DNA of 64,000 bases from Fragilaria crotonensis. Taxonomy: Eukaryota > Bacillariophyta > Fragilariophyceae > Fragilariales > Fragilariaceae. Shown piece after piece: positions 11,601 through 23,200 of this stretch (position 1 is the stretch's first letter; the number at the start of each line of letters is the position of its first letter). Location: NCBI GenBank assembly GCA_022925895.1, contig JAKSYS010000210.1, positions 24,347 to 88,346 on the forward strand, in the 5' to 3' direction. Below the pieces are notes generated by a model, which worked only from the letters and a program-made list of their open reading frames with translations, was not told where the DNA came from and did no database searches. A program made the position numbers and the translations under genes.

Positions 11601-12258
11601 TGTCTTTGTGGAAGACACAAACTGTATTCGATATGCTGTTGCTGCATACTTTATGATTGGTGCGGTGTGTATGCTCGGCCTCCTCTTTGGTTTCAAGTTC
11701 GTCAAGCATTTCTATTTTATTCATGACTTGGTCTGCGGACACATCATTTTCACGCCTATCTTTATCCTCGCAGCTCTTCAACTTCCTCGTCACGTTCAAT
11801 CCTGGTTGTTGTATCACAATGCGCTATCTTCTGATGTTGTTGTAAGCGACATTCTGAGATACGCTAGAAAGAGCCAGGAATCTGGTGGTAGTGCTGGTGA
11901 GAATAGTGATCTGGTGGAGCAAGTCGCTGAATTGAAAAGGCTTGTGCTGAAGCAGGAACAATTGCTAACTTCGTCGGGCATTGCTAGCGGCAATAGATTG
12001 GCTACGAGCACGACCACTGTTTCAGGCAGTTCGACGGCTGCACCAGGTTTGCTCAAAAGTCAAGGCGAACGAGAAAAGTTGCCTGGGTACGGCAGGGCAT
12101 TGAGCATGTCTGGCATTGACGTATGGGGCGATATGGCTCTCGGCGACGGGATGTCAACCTCATACACTCAACCTTCGCAAGATACTTTCTACGATACGTC
12201 ACGGCCGCAAGCACAAGGTTTTTCGTTTTCTCAACCTGATGCCATGCCGCCTAGATGA
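5635..12258 (+). CDS. 1,3-beta-glucan synthase (FKS1/callose synthase type); broken by about 8 small indels
   Basis: Large membrane glucan synthase (family GT48) using UDP-glucose; in diatoms it is the expected chrysolaminarin synthase. About 2,130 residues from four exons, introns 5736-5815, 6122-6199 and 7117-7190 (GT-AG). Exon 1 starts MIPITVDSIFDVIYPLSRLL. Several N-terminal TM segments precede the conserved CIWGEA-ANLRHMPECL and QTRSLYAGHYLDNV blocks. A long loop follows, then the catalytic domain (RRRLTFFVNTLFMDMP, TLSRTVNGMMYY, NPIVGEGKPENQNHAM, LHYGHPDVFDK, GINLSEDIFAGYN) and a C-terminal TM cluster. Reading-frame breaks lie near 6957-6963, 7033, 7481-7490, 7600-7660, 10127-10130 (T run), 10176-10179 (A run), 10223 and 10297. 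Conserved protein continues across each, mostly with one base missing from a homopolymer. I read this as one gene with consensus errors; a recent pseudogene is the alternative. Confidence 0.88.
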
Positions 12259-12521
12259 ATACGATTCGTACACTCTGATCACAGAACTCTGTATGTGCTA
12301 CTTGTGCAATCTACATGTGAGTAACAAAATAAGGAAGAGGCTAAAATTCACATTCTATAGGAGCACATTAGGACCCTTGCCGCTTATCATGCAGCTTGGA
12401 CAAGATATATGGTTGACTGTAGAAATTGCGTCAACAATTCCGCGTCCAATCCCGTCGGTGCAGGAATGGCATCGAGTAAACACGGGAAAGGAACTGAAAC
12501 GATACCCGACGGAGTCACACG

Positions 12522-14509
12522 TCACACCATCTCAGTATGTTGTGTCGCGGTCAAAGGTTCAGCTGCATCCCCGCGAAAGCGTCGTCGACTTCTGCGCTCT
12601 CGCCGTTCGCCGCTCGCCACACTCGGGGATTGCTGTTGAGACGTTGCTGTAGTATCACTCGTCATTGACACGACACTGACATTGTCGCTAGCGTCCTCCT
12701 CCTCCACTTCCATCGAGTAATGACTGCTTATTTCAAGGTTTTCGTTTTGATCGAGACGCTCGCGTTGGCCTCGACGAAGCATTTGAACAATGCGAGTCAG
12801 CGTCGAAGGTACTTGTTCCGACTCCAGTGCTTCGACAACATGCCTGCAGGGTGCCCGGCATAGGGGGCAAGTCGTTTCAGCGGCTAGCCAATCATCCACG
12901 CACAGCTGGTGAAAAGTGTGTTTGCACGGTAGATCTCGGACAATTTCGCCGTCACAGAAGTTCAGCAAGCAGATGCTGCACACCACGTTTTCATCTAGAT
13001 GCTCATCACTCGCACACAAAACTCGCTGAGGGAGAACTTGCAACTGCTCAGGGTCAAACCGCGAAGCGAGGCGGCATCTCTGTTGGGGCGCCTTCGCATT
13101 GATCGTGGACTTCCAACGAAGCATAGTCCACACTGGACAAGAACAAAAATCAGCAAAATGAATCCCCCGCCACTATTGTTGGCGTCATCATTGCTCTCGT
13201 CGTCTGTGTACCAGCCAGCACCCCCGTCTGGGAAGAAATCTGTGTTTCCCATTATCGGTAAGGCGCACGCACTTCCTCCGATATCGATGCGCCAAGTTGC
13301 TTCGCGATAAACGGGCAAGCTGAACCCACCGAAGACATACATTTTTCCAGCTGAAGACAGGACGGCTGAGTGACCGGATCGATCATGTGGAATTTTGTTT
13401 GACATATCACCTAGTTGAATAGGAGCGGCTTCAATCGACCCATCCGCAAGATGCATAACGCTTGCAAAGCCCAAGTTCGCAGGGCGGCAGCTATGATATT
13501 TGTATTCAAGATCTTCTGAAATATGTGGTCCGAACCCGACAAGGACAGTCTGATGACTTTTCACATCATTGTACATCACTAATGTTTGATTTGGAGCGAT
13601 GCATCCTTCGACTTGCCATATAGAACTGATTTCTTTGCTTTCAAGGTTCAACCATAGAAGAGGGTTGCTTTGCCCGTCCTCCGACCCCACAACTAAGAAG
13701 TATTGCCCAACTACGATTGCGCTGTAGTCTCCTTGATTGAAATCCTCTCTCTCAATCTGATACCAAAGTTCCCACGCATCTTCTGTGAAATCATAAGCCC
13801 AAACTTGATTCGAAACCTTGGCGTTCGCCTGCTCGCAGCAATGCCAAAACGGATTTTCATGAGGATGGCCAGCGACGACCACCAACCTGGGAAGCTCTTG
13901 GTCACGATACCAGAGTCCCCCCTTGAGTGGGGCACCCGCGGTACTAGATGAGTTTAATGCCACTCGTGGCAGAATTCGACGCCAAGCTGACCACGTGTTG
14001 TCAACGACCTCCCTCAATGGAATGCGATACACGTGATAGTCCTCGTTTTCCTGGGAGGATCCTTGAAATACGTAGAGATCCTCGTTCAAAATCACAGACA
14101 AGTGACCCTGTCGCGGGGAAGGGGCACATGGCACTGATTTCTCCCACAAGTCTGCTCGTTTCCAAGGATCATCCGTTGCAGTATTCTCAGTTGCGGCACA
14201 TGCCACCCCGCTCGTGGAGTTGACATTCGAGTCGTCCATGGCGAACCACTGCTCTTCCCCAAAAAGATCTGCGTGTGTCAAATTAAGAAGCCAAACATGA
14301 AAACTATCTTCGTCACTCCCTTTGTCGAATCCTCCAGTCACGACCATCCACTCGGTTCCCTCGAAGGTGGTGGTGACGGCATCATGTCCTTGCAACACTG
14401 GCATGGGCGCCGTTGTTGTATTGAGCTGCTCCCACAACGGTGGAGGGATGCTGTGACCAAGTGCATTTGTTCCCTCAGCGCTCACACAATTCGTCAACGA
14501 AAAGTTCAT
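12522..14509 (-). CDS. Kelch-like beta-propeller / transmembrane / RING-H2 protein (one frameshift)
   Basis: About 660 residues, read from the ATG at 14509 ([18 protein letters not shown]); the frame is open slightly further upstream but without ATG. The N-terminal 430 residues carry Kelch-like blades ([46 protein letters not shown]). A single TM segment ([20 protein letters not shown]) follows, then a cytosolic RING-H2 finger, CSIC...CKHTFHQLC...CPLC. An acidic/Ser-rich tail ends in [12 protein letters not shown]. This order suits a membrane-bound E3 ubiquitin ligase whose propeller samples the lumenal or extracellular side (inference). The frame changes once between about 13050 and 13120, just after the TM segment, with no plausible intron, so it is probably another indel. 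It is convergent with the glucan synthase gene (263 bp). Confidence 0.75.
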
Positions 14510-15457
14510 CCTTAATCCTGATGCGATCGCTTTCTTTGTCAAAACGTGGCATCAATAGTGTTTATTGAATCCAGGAGTCAAATGCCACCTCCAGTTTGAA
14601 AGTTTGGGATTGTTCGTGCATGATTCTTGTAGGAGGATTTATCAACGCTAATATAACGTCTAATTTCATAGTTATTCTGAATACATGCTATTACATATGA
14701 CATATAACATATGACATATGAGTGTGCATACACGTCCACGTGACGTGTTCATTTGATCCTGTCGCACAGTGTATGCTGATACTGGTGGTCATATCTAGTC
14801 CCTTCCACATGTTTAACTTGCAACTTCTTGATTTTTCCTTCTCAAAAAAGTACGGAGTACACCAGTATGCGTTGAACGACATACATTTCAGTATGACCTT
14901 CTCAGAATTCCATCTATATATTCTATATTGCCCTGTATCCTATGAATACAAACGTTTTCATACAAAAAATAACAATAATCTATTTCAATGTTTATACATA
15001 CTGTACCTTATGGTACCGGGTACCACCGGTACAGAGTAGCGTGCATACCTTTGAATTTTTGTCGTAGCACATGATACTGTACGACATACTCCGGAAAGGA
15101 GTAGAGAGTACTACGGCTCTACAGCGCAATTGTACTTCCGTCGTTTCGGGGGGAAGAAATCCCTTCATCAGCTCTCCGGTCTCCAGTACATTGTACTTAA
15201 ACTCTGACTACTCTATCATAGCTAGTAGAACAGCACTGGAGTACTACAAACTAAGCTAAGACATTTCTACTGTCGTACTGTGGCAGGTTGGTAAGATAAG
15301 CCAACTCCCGGTAGTACCGTAGTAGTGGCGTATGGTTACCCTACGGTAGGAATTGGAGAGGAGGGGAGGAGCAACTTTTCCATCATACGAGCGCAACGGA
15401 GCAAGCACTCGAATTTCGAAGACGGCTACAGAATCAATGAACTAACCCGCCGCAACC
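14510..15457. other. Divergent promoter spacer, GTAC-rich
   Basis: This lies between the Kelch-RING (-) and DUF4168-like (+) starts, and no gene is supported. It contains an ACATATG microsatellite (14693-14721) and a dense group of GTAC and TACC/GGTA palindromes from about 14995 to 15330. Confidence 0.6.
14693..14721. repeat. Short ACATATG/ACATATA tandem repeat
   Basis: Four units of a 7-8 base CATATGA/CATATAA motif stand in tandem. Each unit contains the palindrome CATATG, so the array can fold on itself. Confidence 0.7.
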
Positions 15458-16365
15458 ATGTTGATACGCCGAGCATGCGTACTGCTACTTCTCTTGGTCG
15501 AAGGAGTTATTGGGTCGTTGACAAATAATCCGCTCGCGTCCTTTTCGAGCAAGGACTTACAAATCAGAGATCTTGAAAGTGAAACCATGCCCAGTTTGTT
15601 TGGACCGGAAGAAGCACAATTTGATAGATATGCGGCTTGCTTGGCAGCGACTGAGGGGTTGAGGAGAATCCGAGATAAGAAACTTGGTGGCCGCAGGTTT
15701 CTTCGGGTTACAGACGAACCGACTGAAGCGCAGAAGCGAATAACGTCCGAGTATGTTGTCAACTCCTCGAAAGTGCTGGAGGCCATGGGTATGTCAGTCA
15801 GTCAATTCAATCAACTTGGTCGTCAAGTGGGGGCAAATAGTGAATTGAAAGAAAAAGGTAAGTACAACCAACGAGACCCTTTCACCCACGTGTCTTTCAA
15901 TTTTTGTTGTTCACTCTCTACTCTAACTTGTTTTGTCTTAGGTCATGGAACAAGCCTACCTTTACCGAATGGCGGGGACTCTCGATATGGATCGTGTGCC
16001 ACTGGTAGAAGATCCGGTGTCAGAAAAAATGCTCAAGTCGACTCGTCGGAAACGGGTCGAGCTCTTCTGCAATAGTATGCAAGAGATTGAACAGCTAAGG
16101 GAAGATCAAATGGCGAAACTAAAGCGATCACTTCACGTACAACATCTTCCGCCTGGAATGAACTTGAGTGATCCAGCAGTGATGCCCTTTCTTTCCCCCC
16201 AAAGTTCGAGCTGTAGTGGAAGCCTTCCCGCTCCAGGCGGAACAAATTGTTAAGAAATACGGCCTTAATTCGGATGAGTTCAACAGCATGCTGGAAGAAG
16301 CTAAAGCCAACCCTTTGTTCCGATTCCGGGTCGAAAAGTACTTGAGCGAGGCAGAGGGAAAGTAG
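15458..16365 (+). CDS. Secreted/organellar DUF4168-like protein, two exons, two small frame breaks
   Basis: Starts at ATG 15458 with signal peptide MLIRRACVLLLLLVEGVIG. Intron 15858-15941 (gtaagt...ttag) separates EAMGMSVSQFNQLGRQVG...ELKEK from VMEQAYLYRMAGTLDMDRVP. The C-terminal part reads KVRAVVEAFPLQAEQIVKKY, then GLNSDEFNSMLEEAKANPLF and RFRVEKYLSEAEGK, and stops at 16365. This is the helical DUF4168 pattern (function unknown; common in cyanobacteria and algae). To join the parts, two frame corrections are needed: one at the A run before the donor (15852-15856) and one at the C run 16195-16200, which reads six C where five keep the frame. Without the second correction the protein would end with an unrelated Ser/Pro tail at 16253. 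Confidence 0.7.
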
Positions 16366-16946
16366 TTGACTACCGATAGCTAATGGGATGTAGTGAAGGT
16401 TCGTTCTAGTGTAGAAGACGTAATGTGTAATGTACAACTGACAACCAGAAAAAGGATTTCACCATTTTTCAAGAACTGCTGTGCGTGGTGGTGTGTGCGT
16501 TGTGAGTACCACGTACAGTACTGGTTACTGTATTAACTTAGTACTCCAGCACTCCGAGTACAGCATACTGTCGTATGATGCTTTGTACTGTTGTAGAACC
16601 TACAGTAATACTAGTGAAATTGTACTCGGAACATAGTAGGACTGGTACTCCGGTACTTATTGCGGCTATGATGGAGTGATAGAGTGATATTGTACCAGGT
16701 ACAGTAACGTTATACAGTACCATGTACTTGTAGCATGTCCCCCAAAAAAAAGGATCCATATCTTCGCATCTCACGACGTCGCGCTCGTGTCGAGATGCGA
16801 CAGGCGACATTCTGCAGGTTGGGATTGGAGAACTGTGGCGTATCAGAGAGGTCTCTCTCTTAACGACGTATTGATATATTTGCTTGTATGTTCAGCATTT
16901 TCATGGGTTATTGAATCGCTACTAGAGTGCAAGGTTGAAATTGACA
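16366..16946. other. Spacer upstream of LMF1-like gene, GTAC-rich
   Basis: No gene is supported. GTAC palindromes crowd 16505-16735. A run of A (16745-16751) and an unremarkable 16780-16946 segment follow. This is the 3' flank of the DUF4168-like gene and the promoter region of the next gene. Confidence 0.6.
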
Positions 16947-18801
16947 ATGAGAATCGCCTGGTGCCTTACGTTCGTTTTGACGTTGACGCCCGAGGCCTGC
17001 AGTTTTGTCCCTTTGCCATCTCGAGTTGAACAACAAAGGATTCATGCGAAAAAGTTTTCCTTTATCATTCTACACGAAGTCATCGACATCGATGCGGTTG
17101 TACCTCCAGCCGGCGTCCCTGGAATCGTCCAGGTATCTGGTGCGCATCGTTTTCCTTCGAGCTCTCGCCTTTGTTTACGGGGTTGCCTTCACCGTGGCAT
17201 ATAAACAGAACAAAGCTCTCATTGGTGATGCTGGCCTTACTCCAGCTCGCCATGTGCTTGACCAGGCAGAGGCGCGAGCGAATAATAAGCAAAAGCAACG
17301 CCAAGCATGGATCGCAGGTAGGAACATGACGGGTCCATCCGAAGATCAAAATCGCTATCTGCCGGTTGTCGAGACGATTTCCCTCCGCCTATACCAAAAT
17401 CGATTCTTTCAAAGGCTGAGACACCTTTGGGATTACAGTGACTCCTCTAATCGACCTGTCACTACGATTCTTTGGCTCGTCAAGGACCGTTCCAAACTCA
17501 ACTCATGGCTGGATAGAATCGCGGTCTGTGGTATCGGAATGGCGGCGGTCGTCTTTTTGCTTGGAGCAGCCAATTTGCCACTTCTCCTTGCCCTTTGGGT
17601 GTGCCAACGCTCTCTCTGGGCCGTCGGAGGACCCTGGTACGGTTATGGATGGGAACCGCAGCTCGCTGAATTAGGATTTCACTCCCTGTTTTTGGTTCCG
17701 TTATGGTCCCTCAAACCCTTTGCGGCCCCAGCTGTACCTTCCGTTGTCGCATGGTCGATGCGTTGGTTCCTTTTTCGCATAATGATTGGAGCTGGTCTTA
17801 TTAAGTTGAAGGGAGGAAAGGAATGGAAGGACTTGACAGCCATGTACCATCATTATGAAACGCAGCCAATCCCCAACCCTCTCTCAAAATACTTTCATAA
17901 TGCACCGAAATGGTGGCATCGTTGGGAAGTCATTACCAATCACTTTGTAGAGCTCGTCGCTCCTTGGATGTTGTTGCTTCCTTTTCGCCGGTTGCGTATC
18001 ATTGGTGGATTGATACAAATCATTTTTCAAGCTGTGTTGATCCTTTCTGGCAACCTCAGCTTTCTGAATTGGCTTACGGCGGTCCCCGCAATCTTTTGCC
18101 TGGATGATGCCGTACTGATGCCTCTCTTCTCGTCCTCTCGCGTTGCCACAGCTGAAATCGCTTCATGGATTGATTCCTCTGTGTATCCCGTGTCTACGAC
18201 ACGGCGTGCCGTCAATGTCCTGTATGGACTTGTCGTGTCGACATTGAGTGTCCCGGTCGTACGCAACCTATGTTCTCGTCGACAAGTAATGAATGGGTCG
18301 TTTGATCCGCTGCGCCTCGTCAATACCTACGGCGCATTTGGTACAGTTGGCAGCGAGCGCACCGAGCTCGTTGTAAGTAGTGCTCTGGACGCGGCGGGCG
18401 AATGGAAAGAGTACGAGTTTCCGGCGAAACCTAGTGATGTGAACAAACCTCCGAGGTGGATATCACCGTATCACTATCGGTTAGATTGGCAAATGTGGAT
18501 TGCGGTGCAGCTCGGGAGTGTCAACAGGTCTCCCTGGATGTTCACGCTTTTGAAGAAGCTATTTGAAGGTGATGAAGGTGTATTGACTAGCTTGTTGGGA
18601 AAGATCCTTGGGATGGGCAAAGACCGAAGTATATTCGGATTGATCGGTATCGTTACAGATTTCATCATCTTGAAAAAGGACCGAATGGTCCTTACTGGGA
18701 ACGAGAGTACGTCGGACGTTGGTACCCTCGCCAAGGAGTATGTACACTGGAAAGTTTGCAGAGCGACGAAATACTTTCTAATACGCGACGCTAGTGGTTG
18801 A
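16947..18801 (+). CDS. Lipase maturation factor (LMF1/LMF2) family membrane protein, one N-terminal frameshift
   Basis: Multi-pass ER membrane protein of about 618 residues. The family signatures are very clear: GPWYGYGWEPQLAELGFHSL, RWFLFRIMIGAGLIKLKGGK, YHHYETQPIPNPLSKYFHN, NHFVELVAPW and RLVNTYGAFGTVG. In animals LMF1 is an ER chaperone for dimeric lipases; the algal role is not known. The best start is ATG 16947, MRIAWCLTFVLTLTPEACSF, a signal-type leader ending SFVP. The frame then changes between about 17005 and 17060 (near an A/T homopolymer, GAAAAAGTTTTCC) into the long frame ending at 18801. If no indel is assumed, translation would start at an internal Met (about 17044) without the leader. 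It is convergent with the next gene, 45 bp away. Confidence 0.85.
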
Positions 18802-18846
18802 GCATTTCAGAGTATGGGTTATGATGGTTTTATGATATCACCACTG

Positions 18847-19563
18847 CTACTGATCCCATAAGTCAGCTACGATAAAAAATAACGCATCTAACAGCCACAA
18901 CGACGACGACACCATGCCCCAGCCCGCTACGTTCCATACTTTTCCGTCCATGTAGCTGACCATGACATCGATGAAAGACCCAACGAGAAATAAGAGGTAT
19001 CCTCCGCATTGCAACAAACAAGCAATGTGATTTTCATAGCGGAAAGAGCTTCCGCTGAAAGCTAGAACTGCCTGAATGAAATAGAAATGAACGGCCATGA
19101 TCGAAGGTAGAGTATCAAGACGAACCGATCCAGAATCAGCGACAAGCGCTCCCACCATATCCATCAAGGCTGCCATTCCAAATATGGTTGAAACTGCAAG
19201 CTCCCAATGAAGATTATCAACAAATGCGCTCTGAAACTCACACACAGCATTCATGATGTACATGAAAGGCGCTGCAGTGGTCAAGACATCGTACAAACTC
19301 CAGTTGACGAAGACTACCAGAGAAACGTGCCGGTTGTGGTCATACGTCTCCTCACCTGGGGATGTCAGATCCCACATAGCAATAAAAACATAAACAACAC
19401 TACCAGAGAGGAAGAAAATGTTGGACCAAGATATTTGCATCGATTTGCACCTTCCCCTGATCCCCGCGGCAAAGTGCCGTACTTCGAGTACGGCAGATGA
19501 AGCATGGCTTCGTTCCTCCGCAACGTCCGAAGCCCCTTCCAGCAGGGGTACACTGCTTTCCAT
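18847..19563 (-). CDS. Multi-pass membrane protein of unknown function
   Basis: This 238-residue protein starts at ATG 19563 (MESSVPLLEGASDVAEERS); the frame is open about 9 codons further but only with TTG. About six hydrophobic segments follow: IFFLSGSVVYVFIAMW, VSLVVFVNWSLYDVLTTAAP, LAVSTIFGMAALMDMVGALV, IMAVHFYFIQAVLAFSG, CLLQCGGYLLFLVGSFIDVM and MVSSSLWLLDALFFIVADLW. I recognise no family. Codon structure is clean, the frame is unbroken and the gene ends 45 bp from the LMF1-like stop, all supporting a real gene. Confidence 0.65.
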   Translation of the reverse strand: MESSVPLLEGASDVAEERSHASSAVLEVRHFAAGIRGRCKSMQISWSNIFFLSGSVVYVFIAMWDLTSPGEETYDHNRHVSLVVFVNWSLYDVLTTAAPFMYIMNAVCEFQSAFVDNLHWELAVSTIFGMAALMDMVGALVADSGSVRLDTLPSIMAVHFYFIQAVLAFSGSSFRYENHIACLLQCGGYLLFLVGSFIDVMVSYMDGKVWNVAGWGMVSSSLWLLDALFFIVADLWDQ

Positions 19564-20129
19564 GGTCGTAGTCGTCCTGTTCCTAGTCAATTCTCACGTC
19601 ACGATACCAGTCGTCCGCATGCATTTGCAATCTCAATTCATAAGCGACAACGGTGCTTCAGTATTGAGCATTCCATCGTCTCATCTTCTGTGAGAAGAAT
19701 ACGGTACAGTAGTAAACTACCAGCCAAAAAACATTTCACGCATTCACGCTTCACATGGAGGGCACAGGCGTATGACATAGACATATACATACAAATCCGA
19801 ATGAAAACGGTTGAAAAACGAGTAAACATACCTCCGAATAAACTACATACCCTGGTACCATTGGAAGAATCGATGTCGCTCTTGTTGCACAACGTTCATC
19901 ATAATTTTGTCAAACAATCCAATTGGTAACCTTTAAGAATTGTGAGAAGTGGAATCACAAGCAGGAAAAGACCCCAAATGTTGTTAAGGCGACGGTGCAA
20001 ATAAAACACCCGACTACGTTTGACAAATGGAAATTGCATGCCCACCCAGAGGAAAGTTTAATCCCATTCTGACTCATGCACGCTTGGAGCAAAATAGTAT
20101 GCCGGCTTGATCGACAAACTGCTGACATC
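19564..20129. other. Spacer between the membrane-protein gene and the retrotransposon
   Basis: No gene is supported. It contains the upstream region of the 18847-19563 gene. The sequence ending at 20129 joins that starting at 28990 once the retrotransposon and one target copy are removed, so it was a continuous non-coding region before insertion. Confidence 0.55.
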
Positions 20130-20148
20130 TGCAAACAAGTTTGTTGAC
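20130..20148 (+). repeat. Target-site duplication of the LINE (3' side)
   Basis: TGCAAACAAGTTTGTTGAC is identical, in the same orientation, to 28971-28989. Bases outside both copies differ. Nineteen bases is a normal size for target-primed reverse transcription. Confidence 0.92.
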
Positions 20149-20278
20149 AAAACAAAACATAAACTAATTATCGGGTTAACACCTCGTCTAAACCGTGAGG
20201 TTCAGAATGCGTACCCCACCCCGGCAGGTCGCCCCGCGAGAGTTGACACTTATATCAAATATCTTCTTCGAATAGCCG

Positions 20279-23200
20279 TTACCGCGCCGTTTTTGAGAAA
20301 TAATTCGTGATCAATGATTGACTGCCTCCGTCCAGTTTATTGTCCTCAATAGATCTCCGAACCCGTCGCAGCCATCGTCGTCGATTGGATGCAGAACCAT
20401 TAACTAGACGTTCCAATGAGCGTTCGCAATAGTGTCGATCACCGGGTCTCAATAGGTGTGGTTGCTTATGAAGCGTCTGGATCTCCGCAATTTCCGCCGA
20501 CCGTATATGTAGTTGCTCGTCGTCGCCCGGAGTATGTAGAATTTCATTACGAGCAGTCCACATTCGTGTCGCGTGATCGTATAGAGCGGTCATACAGGAT
20601 CGCATACGTTTCCAACCCGTGGCGGTATCTATTCGTTCTGTGTTGTACATATCCAGACACGATAGCCGGAACCACGATTTACTCAGCAGTCCAGATATTG
20701 CCTCCTTCCAGCCAATGCTACTTTGTGACTCCAAAGCTTCTGCAATAGGTGCACGCAAATGGGAGGAATATTGTTGTATATCGGGCGCAAACTGTGAAGT
20801 TGATGTTGTCCAGTGTTCAATGCCTTCCACGAGTAGGTATCGTAGGGGGTGCGTATCTTTAGTGACCAACTCTTGTCTCAATTGTCGAAGACTTGTGTTG
20901 TATTCAGGATTGGAACTGCATCGGAGAAGATGACTGTATGATTCGTCGTTCACTTTACAACATGGACATAGTTTGAGTGTTGGATCTTTAATGCGCGACT
21001 GGTCAAATCGCCTCTGACCGATGGGAAGCTGTCCGTGCACTCGCTTCATCTGCGTAACCTGACGACTGGGTCGAAGTCTTTTGAAATACCTGCCGAAGTT
21101 AACAAAATCGATCTCGTCCCATGTGGCGTCCGACCATTGATGTTTTTCCTGCATGTACCTTCGAAGATGATAACCATTAATGTGATACCGAATGCAGGAG
21201 TCGTACTGACTAGTAAGACGCTTGCCGTTTATTGATATCGACACCTTTTGAGAGTCTTGATGATCTACCACCGATGAAGACCTCAACCGTCCTCGAAGCC
21301 GGTATCGTGTTGCCAAAAAATCAGCGTCGATGTTGAGGCGAGCCTTCCAAGGTAAGGCATCGTAGGACTGCAGTGTATCTTGGTGGCCTTTTACCCAATC
21401 TGGTCTAAACGGTCGCCGAAGTTCTCGAAGCAATTGCGAAATCAATGATATCAAGTCCGCATCGTCCGGCATACGAGCCGGTGAATATTGTGCTGCTAAC
21501 GCATATTTCCGAATCCTTGAGATGGCAGCTTTACTGTCTGTTATCCAGACGAAAGAACATCGGTGTCGAAGTCCCCACATCCTTGAAAAAGCTGTCACCA
21601 AGAGTAGCGATGATGCGCACCCAGCGAGTTCGCTTCGAGTTGATGACTCAGCCGAGACGAATCCATCTACGGGACCAGAGCATCGGAATAAGACACACTT
21701 CCTGGTGGCCAGTACCCATCCATGCGTGCCTGCACCGCCGTCCAGTCCGCCGTCTGACGCGATATACAGTTTTTCTTTTGACCGAAACGCACGCCATATC
21801 TGTAAATCAGTTGCTTGTTGTTGTAAATCAGCGAGCAGTCGTCGTTGAGACCTTGGAAATGTTTGCACGTATGTGTTGATGTTGTCGAACGACGTTGGTA
21901 CTAGAATGGCGTCTTTCTCTGGAACCGAGCCCGGGGACAGAGGAGGATTTTTCCAGTAAGGTACATATCGGAGATAGGATGACCGTATGTACCTTTTCCA
22001 GAGCCGACGCTGGTGAGGCGTCGGGGTTTTCTGTCGAGGCCATTTAGTATTGTCGGACCAAGACTCCGGTCTTATGCCATCTAGAGCGGAGAGAAGAATG
22101 GATGACGGCCTCTGAGGATCCGAGAGATCGGCAAGCGTTTGAACCTGAAGAAAGACTCGAACCAAATTAATGTCTCGTTGTTGGCTTTCATTGTACCGCT
22201 CCAGGTGCTTCGATTGCATAATGTACTCGTCCTTGTTGGATTGCAATGGCGGAATATAAACATCGGTCATCGTTATCGCCATGTTATGACATGACAAAAA
22301 TCGACGAACGGACAATATCCATGTCGGGGTCAAGTACGGGACGTAGATTGATGGTTGTTCGAGGAGAGGTTGTCCGATGCCTGCTTCGAGTTGCGAATAT
22401 TGTAAATTCATTCGAATGAGATTTCCCGATTCCGAGTCTGAGTATATTGAGTTTCGAAGATATTTGATTGCTTCGATGCCCGCTTCTGTACGTAGGTCGT
22501 ACATTGCCAGACCACCCATTTCAAGAGGTCCGTGTCTGATGGAAGTCGGCAAGTTGCCATTAACATGCATTTTTTGCAACATTGTCCGGATGATGCGGTG
22601 CTGAACTCCGGCCAATTCTTCCTCATCCACAGCAAGAGCCGGTAGACTATACCTCATAGCAGGAATATAGATAGACTGATGGAATATCCGAATATCCGTT
22701 GCCGTGAGTCTGGATGTCGCGATGCGGGATGCGTATCTTTCAGATTTTTGTCGCAGCTGCTTGATGTGATGCCCGAAATCGCCGTTGGGATTTAAATATA
22801 CCCCGAGCATTCTCGTCGATTCGTCGACCGAAGTCCTCCGAATTGCGGTTGTTGATGTCTGCGAGCCCTGATGAAGTTGTATTGTAGGATCTGTTGGTTG
22901 GATCTTGCGAAGACGTGGTCGACCGCTCTCCCATTCCCAATACATAACATACCACGAGCACTTAGCTAGATTAAGTTTTCCGCCGGATAGAAATAGTAAA
23001 TGTTCCCATGTTTGTGCTACCTGTTGGAGTCTTCCTATTAATTCGTCGTAGCTGTGTTCCCCAGCCGATGTGAATCCGAGAGAAGTGTCGTCGACAAAAG
23101 CGTCTACCAGGCGTTGATGTGTCCTATCTCCCCGAAGAGGAACGAAATTTATCCTGTCCGGTACGAGTCTGTCCAACGTGTTCAGGAGAATGACAACCAA

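Noticed and set aside
16947-18801. Vitamin K-dependent carboxylase as an alternative name for the LMF1-like gene
   Set aside because: The GWEPQL, AGLIKLKGGKEWKDLT and YETQPIPNP signatures belong to the lipase maturation factor family.
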